From: Prorocentrum cordatum
Lineage: Eukaryota; Sar; Dinophyceae; Prorocentrales; Prorocentraceae
DNA length: 64,000 bases
Assembly: GCA_963575745.1 (NCBI GenBank)
Contig: CAUYUJ010015012.1
Span: 296,872 to 360,871, forward strand
Reading direction: 5' to 3'
Positions 54,140 to 64,000 of this stretch are shown here, one piece after another; the first letter of the stretch is position 1, and the number at the start of each line of letters is the position of its first letter. Both the position numbers and the translations under genes were made by a program. The notes under the pieces are model-generated. The model ran no database searches. It was given only the letters and a program-made list of their open reading frames with translations, and was not told where the DNA came from.

Positions 54140-57100
54140 GCGCTACAGAAAGGCCATCACGCGGCCGACCCGGGCCTCGGCTGCTGTTGGCGCGCAACCG
54201 AAGGCCGTGAGGTCGATGTCGGCGCTGGCGTACTGCACGATGCGCTCGAAGGCCGCGCGCCAGCGCGGCAGCAGCCGGGGCGCAGCCCATGCGTCCGGAC
54301 GCTGCACCCGGCGTGCGTGACCAGGAGGTCCAGCGAGTGAAGTGTCTCGCTCCCGATCCGGCCGTAGGATTCCAATGCGACTGGCATCGCGGCGCTGCCG
54401 TAGCGCTCGCGCTTGGAACCCGCCGCCGCCGAGGCCGCCACGCCCAGGATGGAGGCCGCGTGCGTGTACCGCTGCGCGCGCGGGCAGCGAATCGACACGT
54501 CGATGTAATTCGGCTTCGCGCTGCCCGGGGGTGACTTCTGTGGAGCCATTGCGCCCCGTCCAGCTCAGCTCCGGGGCCGTGCGCCCTATGTCGACCTCGA
54601 GCTGCTCGGCACACGCGCAGCAACCAGGCCACTGCTGCCGCGAGAGCCCTGCGAGGGCGGATGCGTGCAGGGCCGTATTTGCACAGCCAGAGCGTGGGGT
54701 CCAACACATGCCCGCGCACTTCCGCTCCATCTCCACGCCGGCGCGGGATGCGGCACGTCGCCCCGCTGGGGGGCCCCATCGCACCGAGCCTGCGCAAGGA
54801 CGTGGCGCGGAAGTGGTAGGACGCGAAGAACTCAGCAGGCATGCTGGGCAACTGCAGTCACGGCGCCCCCGCCCCCGGCCCCCCGGCTGCTGCGCCCGGC
54901 ATGTGCCATCAGCGGGTCGCCATCAACGCCTCGAGGTGACGGAAAAAGCGACTCGCGAATCGCCTCGGCAAGCCGGCCGGCCGCTGGCTTGGGGCGGCCG
55001 CCTGCAGCGAGGCCTCCGACAACCGTCGCAAAGAGCCAAGCTCGTCCCTGGCCGCGTCCTACGCCCAAGGGCCGTCGCCGCACTCTGCCGCCGCCTTCGG
55101 CGCGCGCCGAACCCCGCCCTCGAGATCAACGACGACGCCCTGGGCGGCTAGACGCTGCCGTGCACCCTCGGCGCCCTCTGCCCCGTCGCACAGGGGAACG
55201 GCCAAGCCAATGGCGGCGGCCGCAGCAGGCGCCCGCGCGCGCATGGAGGCCCGATCCGCCCACTGCGCTGCATCTGCCATGACCCCCTCCGCCTCGCGGC
55301 GCAAGCCCGCCCCGCCAAGAGCTCCCGAGAGCCGCATTTGCAGCGCAGGTTCTTCCGGCAAGCGCTTCCCGAACACTATCTCCTGGATGATCTCCTCCGC
55401 CTGGCTGCTCACAGGCTCAGCCGCAGCGCCCGGCGCCTGGGGCGGCCCTGAGCGCGCCGAAAGAAATGGCATGAGAAACCGACTTGGACATCATAAGCCA
55501 AGCAAAATGCTTGGAAGTGATGGCGGGGCGGGCCGCTGCAAACTCCTGCGCGGGCAAGATTTATATCCGCATCCAGTGCGTCTTGAACTTTCTTGGAAGG
55601 GGCTCCGCAAGGCCGAGGCGCGCTGGATATTGATAAAAATCGAGCCTTGTGGAGGCAGATTGTAACCCATATCCAGCGCGCCTCGTGTTTCTTGGGGGGC
55701 GTGGCCGAAACTCCAAGACGCACTGGATGTGGATAAAGACGTTGCCCGCATCCTGGATGCGCTCCGCGTAGGCAATATCCTTCTGTGCCCGCGCCGCGGC
55801 AGGCTGCAGCAGCATGCCGGCCCTGCCCGCCCGGGCCGCCAGCTCACCGCCCACGGCGCCGCTCAAGAGAACGAGGCCGCCGCGCGCCCTCGGCGCCGCC
55901 GCCGCCGAGCGGCGGACGTGCCGCGGCAGCGTGTCGTCCGGCGCGCGGTCGTGCAGCGGGGCCCGCATCTTGCACTTGGAATTGCGGGCGCGGTGTCCGC
56001 CTTGGGCGGGGGCTGGCCTCCAATGCCAGCCATGCGTCCGCATGCGCGCTGGCCTTCGAGAGTACGTTGGCGCCATCTTGGTAGCCGACGCGGCTGCAGC
56101 TGGGCGGGGGCGGCGGGGGCCTAGCGCTTGCGCGCGGAAGGGTCCGCAGGGAATCCTCCGGGCCCATGGCGAACAACACCTGCATGAGGCGGGCGCCCTG
56201 CCAGCCCCCTCGCGAAGCCTGCGACTGTCGCCATCTTCCTCCGACGCGCTGCCGCGCTGTGAAGTGCCCCGGCCGCCAATGGGTCGCCGCGAGCGCTGCG
56301 ATCTCGGGCGCTCGGGCACGGCGGCCCTGGCGGCAGGGGGAACGGAAAGCGCGGCCATAGGTATTCTCAAAGTCGATGGGCGCGAGAACACCCGCGTCCT
56401 CTGCCCCAGCGCCCTCCCCATCCCGCTCCAAGAGCCGGGCCCGGGACCGCGCGATGTGGATGATTGGGAGAGCGCCGTCTGGCGTGCCAGAGCCCAACTG
56501 GTTCGGCTCGAGGCAGCGCAGGAGCTTGGTCACATGCTCGTCGATGCGCACGCCCTCCGCCAGCTTCAGCGGAACCTCTGCGCGAGCTATCGGCCTCAGC
56601 TTGCGCGCAGGGGCTGCGACCCGGGCTTGGCTGGGGCCCAGCCGCCATCAACTGGCGCGACGCGCGCTGCAGTCCACATCACAATGCTGCTATCCTGTAT
56701 GCGCCCCTGCTTCTAGAGCTGGGCCCACTTGGAAGGGCCTGGATGCCGCCATTCACCGTGCCAGTGTCCGCGAGGAATGCGTTGCGCCAGCCGCTGGGGC
56801 CACGCCGCGCCGCACCCCTTAAGGTGAGCAGTTTGCGCTGGAGAACGCGATGCCTCGGGGCAGGGGCCTGCTCCGCTCCGTGGGGCGCGAGCCGGCGCTC
56901 TCTCAATTGAGCTTCGCGTTCGTCGCTGTCGACGTCCACGCTGGCGAGGGCGTCTATGCGCTCGGCCGTCTCCGGCGCCAAGGGTGTCCGGGCCGCCCCC
57001 GTGAGCAAGGCCTTCGCAACGCGGGCGGTCCCATTGCTCAGCTTGCCCGCGGCCTTCCGGAACGCGTCTTCGCCCCGTGTGGGCTGGCCCGGAAGCTCCG

Positions 57101-57430
57101 CCTCGCGGCCCTCGGCAGCGCGCGTGTCCTGCTCGCGAACGGCCCGGAGGTCGCGCAGGTGCGGTAGGCGGAGAGGAGATGGCTGAAATCGCCCAGCTCC
57201 GCGTAGTGCAAGCGTTCCTTGATCATGGCGCTGTAATTTGGCTTATCGGCACCATGCGGCTCTGGCTCGGACTCCGAGGCGCCCACGCGCACCGCGTTCT
57301 GGCGGCGGGGGGGGGGGCGCCGGCGCCGGCCAAAGGGGCTGGCTAGCGCGCCGCGCGTGCCGCGTTGACTGGAGCCCCGCGCCTCGCAGCTGCCGATTCC
57401 GCGTCCGCATGTTGCCCAGGGTCCCAAAGA
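54140..57430 (-). pseudogene. LINE (non-LTR retrotransposon) reverse-transcriptase region, multiply frameshifted
   Basis: Pieces of one polypeptide appear in order but in changing frames on the minus strand: KPNYSAMIKERLHY (about 57235); PSGWRNAF (about 56798); RKLRPIARAEVPLKLAEG then LEPNQLGSGTPDG (56610-56470); the A motif DFENTYGRAF at about 56374; the B motif GGWQGARLMQVLF at about 56206; the C motif YQDGANVLSK at 56083. Further 3' are a Cys/His-rich segment (CKYGPARIRP, about 54683) and a C-terminal domain, YIDVSIRCP (about 54507) with K-RERYG and ESYGRIG. The order is that of LINE ORF2 proteins. RTs have YxDD in motif C; here the second Asp codon reads Gly. Frameshifts plus this change make it a dead copy. 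Confidence 0.8.
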
Positions 57431-59371
57431 ACCGTGACGACGCGAAGCTGCGAGGGCACCCGCGCGAGGGTGGAGAGCGCCGGGGCGGCGACGGCCTCGC
57501 TGAGCATGGCATCGATGTCGGCTGCGCTGGCTGGGTTGGGTGCCTGAACACGTGCGTCGGAAAACGCTGCGCCCCCTCAGACTCCGCTTGCTGCATCTCC
57601 TGCGTCGCCTCCCCCTCCCCCTCCCCCTCCGCTCTTCCGGCGCCGCCAGGTGACGCCGGGGGCGCGGGTGAACCGCGGCAGCGGGCCTCGAGAGCAGAGC
57701 TCTGACACCGCGCGCTGCAGAAGCACGCGTGGCGCGAAGAGCACCTGTGGCCCCATTTGTCCTTCACCATGGGCGCCTCGCACGCCATGCGCGTCTCGCC
57801 CCCTCGCGCGCGCCGCCTCCTCGCCTGGCGGGGGGGCGGCGTCCGCGATCGCCTTCTCGATGGTGTCGATGGCCTGCTGGACGTTGCGGCTCTCGCCGCC
57901 TGCTCCCTCTGGAGCGGCGGCGGCGGCCGCCGCGGCAGACAGAGCCTCCTCCTCCTCCTCCTCCTCCTCCTCCGCGATCTACTGGGGGCGCTGGGGCGCG
58001 CGGCCGTTTTCGCCAGGCACGCCGGGCAAGGCGCCCGACGGCGACGGGGCCACCGCGCCGCTGTCCCGGGACTCGGCGGGCGCCTCCCCCGCGGTCGCAG
58101 CCGCGGCAGCGGCCTCTGCGGCGGCCTCGGCACGCGCGCCGCGCGCCGCGGCGGCGCAGGGCGCGCGGGAGAACGCCCGCCCCCCCCTGCCCCATCCGCG
58201 TCCGCAGATGGCGCACTGAGCACCTCGGCCTGGCCGCGCCGGCACCGCGTCGCCGCGGCAGCCGGGGCGCATGCGCGACGCGCCGCGGCTCGCAGCGGCA
58301 GCAGCGGCGTCGGCAGCCGCTGCCGCTGCCTCCTCCTGAACCTCCGTCTCGGCGCGGCCGCAGCCGCCAACTCCTGTCCCGGCCGCGTGGCCGATAAGCC
58401 TCCGCCTCCTGCTGCACCTCGTCTCTCCCCTCATCCCCGCCGCCCCTCGAACTGCTGCTCGAGTTGCCTGACGCGCTCCTCAAGGTCCCGACAGAGCTCC
58501 TGCAACTCCGGCCTGCGCAGCGGCGGGGTCGCGGGTTCCACCTCGAAGCGGCCCCCCCGCGGCCCAGGCACCTCTGGCGGTGCCTCGAAGCCGTCCGTCG
58601 GTGGCCCGGGCGGGTCCGCCGCGCGCGCGTCGATGAGGGCCCGCGCCGGCTCGATGAAATCGAGCGGTTCAGAACCGGGGCCAGGGTTGGGTTCCACGCC
58701 CTCTTCCCTAAGAGGTCGCGCACCCAGCTGCCCAGCAGCTGCCTCGCCACGCCGTCAGTTTGCGACGGGGGCCGCGGTGCGCACCGCGGCTGGCGAGACG
58801 TCCAGCGCCTGGGCCATCTGCTCGACGGCCGCGTCACCCCCAGGCTCGATGAGGCTGGCCAACCGGGCCAGATACCCTGAGTGGCCGATGCCAGTGTACC
58901 TGCGAGCCGTCCCGCGATCGCCTGGCCGCCGAGGAGCTTAACAGGGCCACAGCAGCACACAAGCGTGCCGACGGTGCAGCAGCAGATGAACACCATGGTG
59001 ATGATGAGAATGAGGAGGAGGGCGCCAGCAAGGTACACCTGCCAGCCAACGAAGCAAAACTGCTCCTCACCGGCTGCACTGCTGGTGGCATGGTCCTCCA
59101 TCCATGCAGCTGCCTGCTCGAAGGCACCCGCCTGAGCAGCCGCATCCTGCACGCGGGGATCGCGTGCAGCCTGGATGGCCCACCCGCGCCGGCGGCGCCT
59201 GCCAGAGCGACCAAGGCTGACGGCCCCGCAGCCGAGCGCGCAAGGGCCATGCGCGAGGGGCATAACCAGGCAGCCTGCAGCAGAGGGCAGCCGCCACCGA
59301 GGGCAGCGCGGAGCAGCCAGCAGCGGCCGCCCGCCGCCGACCCCGCACGCAGGAGGAGGATAGAGGGGCAT
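57243..59371 (-). pseudogene. LINE 5' region: membrane-segment ORF, 2A-like motif, coiled coil and Cys/His cluster
   Basis: From the 5' end: a frame from 59371 with AAWMEDHATSSAAGEEQF and then a very hydrophobic helix ending in cysteines (YLAGALLLILIITMVFICCC, about 59055-58995). After a frameshift comes REEGVEPNPGPGSEP (58700-58677 for GVEPNPGP), an acidic/proline region and a short coiled coil (LCRDLEERVRQLEQQFEG, about 58490). Farther on are CAICGRGWGRGG and, in another frame, a Cys/His cluster (HRCSSRHACFCSARCQ, about 57735). NPGP preceded by VE is the core of 2A-like peptides known from several LINE groups. Assignment to the same element as the RT downstream rests on position and strand. 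Confidence 0.55.
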
Positions 59372-59454
59372 CCTCCCCTCACTGCAGGGCCATCGCAGGC
59401 AAGCGGCACGCGGCTCCTGCTCCTGCTCCTGCTCCTTGAGCCAGATGCTCCGCC

Positions 59455-59505
59455 TGTTCCTCCTCCTCCTCCTCCGCCTCCTCCTCCTCCGCCTCCTCTT
59501 ACTCG
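59455..59505. repeat. CTC/CCTCCG tract
   Basis: CTCCTCCTCCGCCTCC on the plus strand. Confidence 0.85.
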
Positions 59506-59599
59506 ATCCCTTTTCCTTCTCCTTACAAGAAACTCATCCCTGCCGCATCCCCAGACGTGTTGGTAGGGCGGCCAAGGAATTGCGCCTGACACTTCCTCG

Positions 59600-60335
59600 C
59601 CGTTGATGGTATTGAAGCTTGAGCATGGCAACGGTTTCACCGATGGTGGCCGGGTCATTCTCAAGATGTTACTCTTGCCTTGACGCATCGCGCATTCGTC
59701 TTGAACGGCTGCAGGCATTTCACGAATGGATGGCGGGTCGTTTTCAAAATGTGGCTTTTCCCCTAGCGCCGCGCACATTCGTCTTAAACGATTGCAGCAA
59801 ATGCACGCATGGAGGCCGGCCAGTGTTCAAAATGTAGCTCTCGCTTTAGCGCCTCGCACACTTGTCTTTAAAATTTGTTGTAGGCTCACGGATGGAAGCC
59901 GGTTTCTTTGTCGAGCATTCGTCTTCAAAGTTTCCCACAAGGGGGAATATTCGTATGGTCGAAGTCCAAGAAAGGTGTTCCAGCACGATGTAGGATTGCC
60001 AGGACCAAACAGCCAGTCATTTTCGGTATTGAATCGCCCGGAACGACGTTCTGGCAGGATTTCGGTTTGTCATGACGCAACTGTCACGTTGATCCGCAGC
60101 GCTGAGGTCCCAGGAGCTGTGTTTTGTCACGAAACTTGGAGGGAGGGTGTACGGCAACATCGTTGCCGCGTCTTGGGTTCACACTGATCCCCTCCTCCTG
60201 CCCTTGGTGCTTCTGCTACCCCTGCTTGAGGTCCTCCTCTTGTTCTTCTTCCTCTTCCTCCTCCTCCTTTTCCTGCCCTTCCTCCTCTTCCTCGTCTTCC
60301 TCATCCTCCTCCTCCTTCATTTGGTCTCCTCATGA
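59600..60335 (+). repeat. Composite repeat R, copy 3
   Basis: Block a units (TTCACGAATGGATGGCGGG, AAAATGTGGCTTTTCCCC, GCACATTCGTCTTAAACG) at 59630-59920, block b at 59960-60125, block c (GGCAACATCGTTGCCGCGTC) at 60130-60180 and pyrimidine block d at 60190-60330. Same order and orientation as copies 1 and 2, 13 kb away. Confidence 0.75.
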
Positions 60336-61044
60336 CCTCCGTGGGGCCTCCAGGAGCCCCTAAACAGTCCTTAATGAGCACCGCAACAGTCATGCAACAT
60401 TGCAAACATGCAACGCTAAACTGATCTAAACTGTAATCGCGATCTTTCCAAACACAATGGCGGGTATGCATGGCAGCACGTGGTTGAAAACAGGGCATAC
60501 AATCCAACAGATGTTTGGGCGAGGTGGCTTAAGAAGTTTAGTGTTCCAACCTCCTTCCACTTCGGGGGCCTGGGGCCCCGCGAGCGGTTAGAGCGTCCAA
60601 GATGACCCAAGATAGCCTAGGATATAGTCCAGCATGGCCTCCAAGATGCCTGACTTTTTCTAGCTCGGTGCCACATGCTCTACCTTAGGATCCGAAAGTG
60701 GCGCCCCTCTTAACTAAGCTTCACGAGGAATCGAGCCATCGGCATTCGTGAACTCGTACCTGATCGTGGTCATTGCATGCGCCAACACCCTGTCCATGGC
60801 TGGTGTCGTCGACCCGTGCACGTGCCAACACCCTTCGCCGCATCAATACGATGTTTCGCGGTCTTCGCCCTCGCATGCACGAGCACCGTGTGTCCGACTT
60901 CGCGCACTGCTCATTCTGCCCGCCCATAGGGAATGGCCTCGACACGGTCCTCACAGCTGGCTTGGAAACAGCAACATCTGCGCGACACGAAACATGTTCG
61001 AGGCAACCTACGTGTCACTCAGCAGCTTCAGAACTACGGTGAAT
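60336..61044. other. Presumed 3' flank of the PPR gene; no gene recognised
   Basis: Lies immediately 3' (minus strand) of the PPR stop codon. No AATAAA-type signal is expected in dinoflagellates, and none is claimed. Confidence 0.35.
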
Positions 61045-63176
61045 TCACACATGTTTCGCACGCGCTGGAACCAGAAATTCATTACAGATCACGGAGTCAG
61101 ACAAACCTCTCAGCAAGGGCAATACCCACAGCATCTGCCATCCCTCCTCGCAAGAGCTAACTCCAAGAGAATAGCTAACGGAGTCTGGTTCCACCTTAAA
61201 GTCACAAAGACTGCACAGCAGCGACAACGCCTGCTGCCACTCACCAGACTTCTCGCATGCACCAATCCCAATGTTAAAGCTGACGAGATCGGGCTCCAAG
61301 CTTGCTTCGCAAAGTTCCCTTAGCAACGCGAGCGCCCGCTGCCACTGCCCACCCTTCGAACACGCGTTGGATTGAATATTGTAGCAGAACAAATCCGGCA
61401 CAAGCCCCGCGTCCCTCAGATCTCCAAGCGAAGACAACGCCTGCTGCCACTGATCGCCGCTCGCGCAGGCCATGACGCAAGCACTGTACGTCTTCATGCC
61501 CGGCTCCATCTCCGCTGCCAGCATCTCCTTCCCGGGCGCGAACAGACCCCTTCTGTGACGAGACCCTCGCCCTGAAACTCCCCCCTGGCCTCTCACCCAC
61601 GCCTCGTGACGAGGCGAGGGAGAGGTCGTCACCGAAGTGGGGAAGCAAACAGATGATCCACACCGCCGCTCCCCGAGGCCTCTCTTGGGATGTGCTGCGA
61701 CCAAGACTTCGGGGCGGCTCCAGCCGAGACGACGAGGCACGGGTAGCGGTGTCGGGATCATCTCCTCTGGGGAGGAGATCGGGTTGCCGGGGGGTTGGGC
61801 CCGCCCCTGGACCCTGAGCAGCGACAGCGCCCGCTGCCACTGCCCGCCTGCTCTTAAGTCGGGTCCCCCTACAGTCCGATTTTGGACGAAAAATTTTACA
61901 AAATACACCGAAAATGCTCCGAAAATTTACAAAAAGGTCAAACAATAGTCCCCAGACTATTTTTCGATTATTTTTGAATTTTCCCCCTGTAGAGGGACAG
62001 GCCCGACTTAGGCCTGCTCCCCCCGCGCACGCTTGGATGACGGCGTTGTAGCTGGCGACGTCGGGCTCCAGGGCCGCGCCGCCCATCTCCCGCAGCAGCG
62101 ACACCGCCTCCCTCCAGTGCCAGCCCTTCTTGCAGGCGCTGACCGCGGCGTGGTAGGTGAGCCGGGCACGGCCCGGCCGACCCCGTCCCGTGGCGGGCCC
62201 CCCTCCTCGACGAGCCCCGCGCCCTCGAGGCCCCGCCTCCGGGCCGCCCGCCCGCGTCGGTGGAGGCGAGGAGAGGGAGGCCGTCGCGGAGCGGGCCCGC
62301 CCGCCAGGAGTCGGTCGGGCCGCCCCCTGAGTTATGACGTCTGCCTCCAGCATCTCTCCCCGCAGCTCGCTCAGCAGCGCCAGCGACATCTCCCACTGCA
62401 TCCTCTTCTCGCACGCACTGATGCCCGCGTTGTAGCTGAGGATATCGGGCGCCAGGTCAGCTTCCCGCAGTTCCCTCAACAATAACAACGCCTGCTGCCA
62501 CTGCCCCCCTTTTTCGCAGGCGCTGATGCCAGCGTTATAGCTGATCGCGTCTGGCTCCATCCTCTCTTCCATCATCTCGCACAGCACCGACAGCGCGCGC
62601 TGCCACTGCCCTGACTTCTCACAGGCACTGACAGCGGCGTTACAGATGATCACGTCTGCTTGCAGTTCTGCCCTCCGCAGCTCCTCTAACAAGAACAGCG
62701 CATGCTGCCACTGTCCACCTTTCTCGCACACGGTGACTCCAGCGCCATATGTTGTGACATCAGGATCCAGCTTCGCCCCCCGCATCTCCCCAAGCAAGAG
62801 CAGCGCTCGCTCCCATTCGGCGTCCCCCTGGCACGCGCTCACCCCGGCGCTGTAGCCGACGACGTCCTGCTCCAGCCTGACCTCCCGGACCTCGGGACGG
62901 GAGGAGGAGGAGGAGGAGGAGTAGGAGGAGGAGGGCGACGACGAGCAGAGGGGGTAGGAGGGAGGCGGGAATGAGGAAGCATGAGGAGAGAAGGAGGAGG
63001 GAGGAGGTGGAGAAGAGGGAGGAGAGACGGAGGAGGAGGAGGAGGAGGAGGAGGAGGAGGAGGAGGAGGAGGAGGAGGAGGAGGAGGAGGAGGAGGAGGA
63101 GGAGGAGGAGGAGGGGCAGAAGGGAGGAGCAACGGACCTTGCTGAGCAGCGACAGCGCCTGCGCCCACTGCCCACC
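61045..63176 (-). CDS. Pentatricopeptide repeat (PPR) protein, ~12 repeats, intron-containing, 5' end outside the visible exons
   Basis: Exons on the minus strand: (63176)-63138, 62890-62014, 61847-61813, 61527-61045 (stop included). The product is a string of 35-residue PPR units, for example GGQWQQALLLLRELREADL followed by APDILSYNAGISACEK. I count about 12, the last one (GWQMLWVLPLLRGL) degenerate. PPR proteins bind RNA, usually in mitochondria or plastids, two helices per unit reading one base. No targeting leader is visible because the first exon lies beyond a probable acceptor near 63177. Each exon junction below restores the 35-residue register, which is strong evidence that the exons are real. 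The 174-bp stretch 62332-62159 is in frame and breaks one unit. Specific RNA target unknown. Confidence 0.85.
61528..61812 (-). other. PPR intron C (GT-AG, 285 bp)
   Basis: Donor CTCAGG|GTCCAG, acceptor CGGGAAG|GAGATG. Joining gives SLLR-EMLAAEMEPGMKTYSA, a correct unit. The length is a multiple of three and has no stop, so retention would add 95 residues. Contains a hairpin (CTCGCCTCGTCACGAGGCG). Confidence 0.85.
61846..62019 (-). mobile_element. Introner: intron B of the PPR gene (158-bp element + 8-bp target duplication, GC-AG)
   Basis: Element 61854-62011 has inverted ends (TTAAGTCGGG on plus left, CCCGACTTAG on plus right) and is flanked by GCCTGCTC at 61846-61853 and 62012-62019. On the coding strand the duplicated GAGCAGGC supplies both splice sites: GC donor at 62013-62012 and AG acceptor at 61849-61848. 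Splicing out 62013-61848 (166 bp) rebuilds QACAGGAGGQWQRALSLL exactly in register. The interior is AT-rich and includes TTCGTCCAAAATCGG. Confidence 0.9.
62159..62332 (-). other. In-frame 174-bp GC-rich insertion in a PPR unit, probable unrecognised intron
   Basis: The flanking residues EADVIT and YHAAVSACKK are the two halves of one unit. The 58 codons between are Gly/Arg/Pro-rich and unlike PPR. The ends form an imperfect inverted repeat (GGCCCGACCGACTCC against GGGTCGGCCGGGCC), as in introners. Borders are ambiguous by two bases (AC on both sides), and no arrangement gives GT-AG. It may be a non-canonical intron or a retained insertion. Confidence 0.6.
62891..63137 (-). other. PPR intron A (GT-AG, 247 bp) with an AGGTCCG direct repeat at its borders
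   Basis: The donor is CAGCAAG|GTCCG and the acceptor CCCGAG|GTCCG, so AGGTCCG is present at both ends. Joining 63138 to 62890 gives LSLLSK-VREVRLEQDVVGYS, a correct PPR register. Most of the intron is a (TCC)n tract on the coding strand (GGA on plus, 62895-63115), with TACTCC and CCTCCTC interruptions. Confidence 0.85.
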
Positions 63177-63185
63177 TCGGAAGAC

Positions 63186-63699
63186 CCGCCCCGATCCCCA
63201 TCACAGCGCCCTCAGGGCGGCCCTCCTTTCCAAAAACACGGGCGGGCCAAACCAAAAAACGAGAGGTCGGTCTGGTATGGTCTCGGCAGAAGATGCAGGC
63301 GGCTCTGCGGCGCGAAAAAAAGATCCCCGCACAGCTCGCAATATACCGGGGCAAGAACCCGTCGTCTCGCTCTCTCTCTCTCGCTCCCGGGAGAACAGAT
63401 CGAGCGCAGACCAAAAGCCAGCCAGTGCCGCCAGATATTTACAACTGCTTCGGGATGTCATGTCTGGCGCAGCCGAGAAAATTCCCAAACTCTATAACAG
63501 AAAGTCAGCTTGAACCTCCAGCACGGAAACAAATAACTCTGTCAACGCGTGGATTACAAGCGAGGCCGTGTACAATCTACGGGATGAAATCCACTTTGAC
63601 CGTCTTGAAGCTATCCTCTCTACTGCTCGTGCAAACATCCCACCCTCCCACCCGCAATTTGGTCGCAAGACTTCTTAAGACAAGACCGTGAAGGTAGGT
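63186..63699. other. Probable upstream intron or 5' flank of the PPR gene
   Basis: No PPR-like frame is seen. The minus strand at 63176 (CTTCCGAG before GTGGGCAG) has the form of a 3' splice site, so the gene likely continues beyond the right edge. Confidence 0.4.
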
Positions 63700-63704
63700 A
63701 CCAC

Positions 63705-63995
63705 ATGGCACTTGGCCACGACACCGACGCCGACAGCGACAACGACGACGACGGCGCCGCAGACACCGACTACGACGACATCGCCGACGTCGACGTCGAC
63801 GAAGACGACGAGGACGCCGACGCCGACGACGAAGACGACGACGACGTCGCCAACGGAGACGACGACGAGGGACGAGAAAAAACGACGACGGCGACAACAA
63901 CGACAACGACGATGGAGGAGGGAAGACGGCGACGACGCGAACGACAAAGAAGGAGGAAGGACGGCGACGCCGACGACGACAACGACGAGGGAGGA
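63705..63995. repeat. (GAC)n/(GCC)n imperfect triplet tract
   Basis: GACGACGACG, CGACGTCGACG and similar. Low-complexity frames on both strands are artefacts. Confidence 0.9.
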
Positions 63996-64000
63996 GGGAA

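Noticed and set aside
60748-61323. Plus-strand frame of 191 residues near the right end
   Set aside because: Its second half lies antisense to PPR coding sequence, and the first half shows no motif.

Overview
This is nuclear DNA of a dinoflagellate. The direct evidence is: (i) relicts of the dinoflagellate trans-spliced leader (DinoSL, core CCGTAGCCATTTTGG) on the minus strand at 399-419 and, as a tandem pair, at 19209-19243; (ii) a PPR gene whose repeats carry the dinoflagellate-type ACEKGGQWQQAL signature; (iii) a short intron with terminal inverted repeats, an 8-bp target duplication and a GC-AG border, i.e. an introner; (iv) a decayed dinoflagellate-type LINE. I cannot fix the species. 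Genes are sparse, and most of the 64 kb is tandem or dispersed repeat.

Layout. 1-333 (minus): 5' end of an unrecognised gene with an N-terminal hydrophobic segment, downstream of a DinoSL relict. 0.4-17.6 kb: repeat-rich DNA with several families of 150-200 bp inverted-repeat elements, a 0.77-kb higher-order repeat (6.7-9.5 kb), a nested cruciform (12.4-12.8 kb) and a doubtful tubulin-ligase-like fragment (16.1-16.4 kb). 17755-19264 (minus): a full-length retrocopy of an mRNA for a DUF2306-like membrane protein, with two DinoSL relicts, an A-rich tail and a 19-bp target duplication. 19.3-23 kb: CTTGGGGC/CCAAGAGG-type degenerate repeats in opposite orientations. 23-39.9 kb: a 17-kb satellite mosaic in which (AGT)n tracts alternate with arrays of 21, 22, 73, 77, 8, 8 and 65 bp periods. 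40-49.8 kb: pyrimidine tracts, minisatellites and a composite repeat (second full copy set at 59.6-60.3 kb). 49.86-51.4 kb (minus): decayed PPR-like reading frames. 54.1-59.4 kb (minus): a LINE broken by frameshifts, with a 2A-like motif and an altered YxDD box. 61.0-63.2 kb (minus): a PPR gene with at least three introns, the best functional gene in the window.

How things fit together. The supportable genes are all on the minus strand: an organellar-type RNA-binding protein (PPR), a membrane protein, and an unknown. They show how dinoflagellate genes are shaped: retroposition of spliced-leader mRNAs back into the genome, and gain of new introns by transposon-like elements. No operon-like logic or multi-gene pathway is visible. 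The most noteworthy observations are the retrocopy with its complete insertion footprint, the introner inside the PPR gene whose excision restores the repeat exactly, and the period structure of the satellite mosaic.
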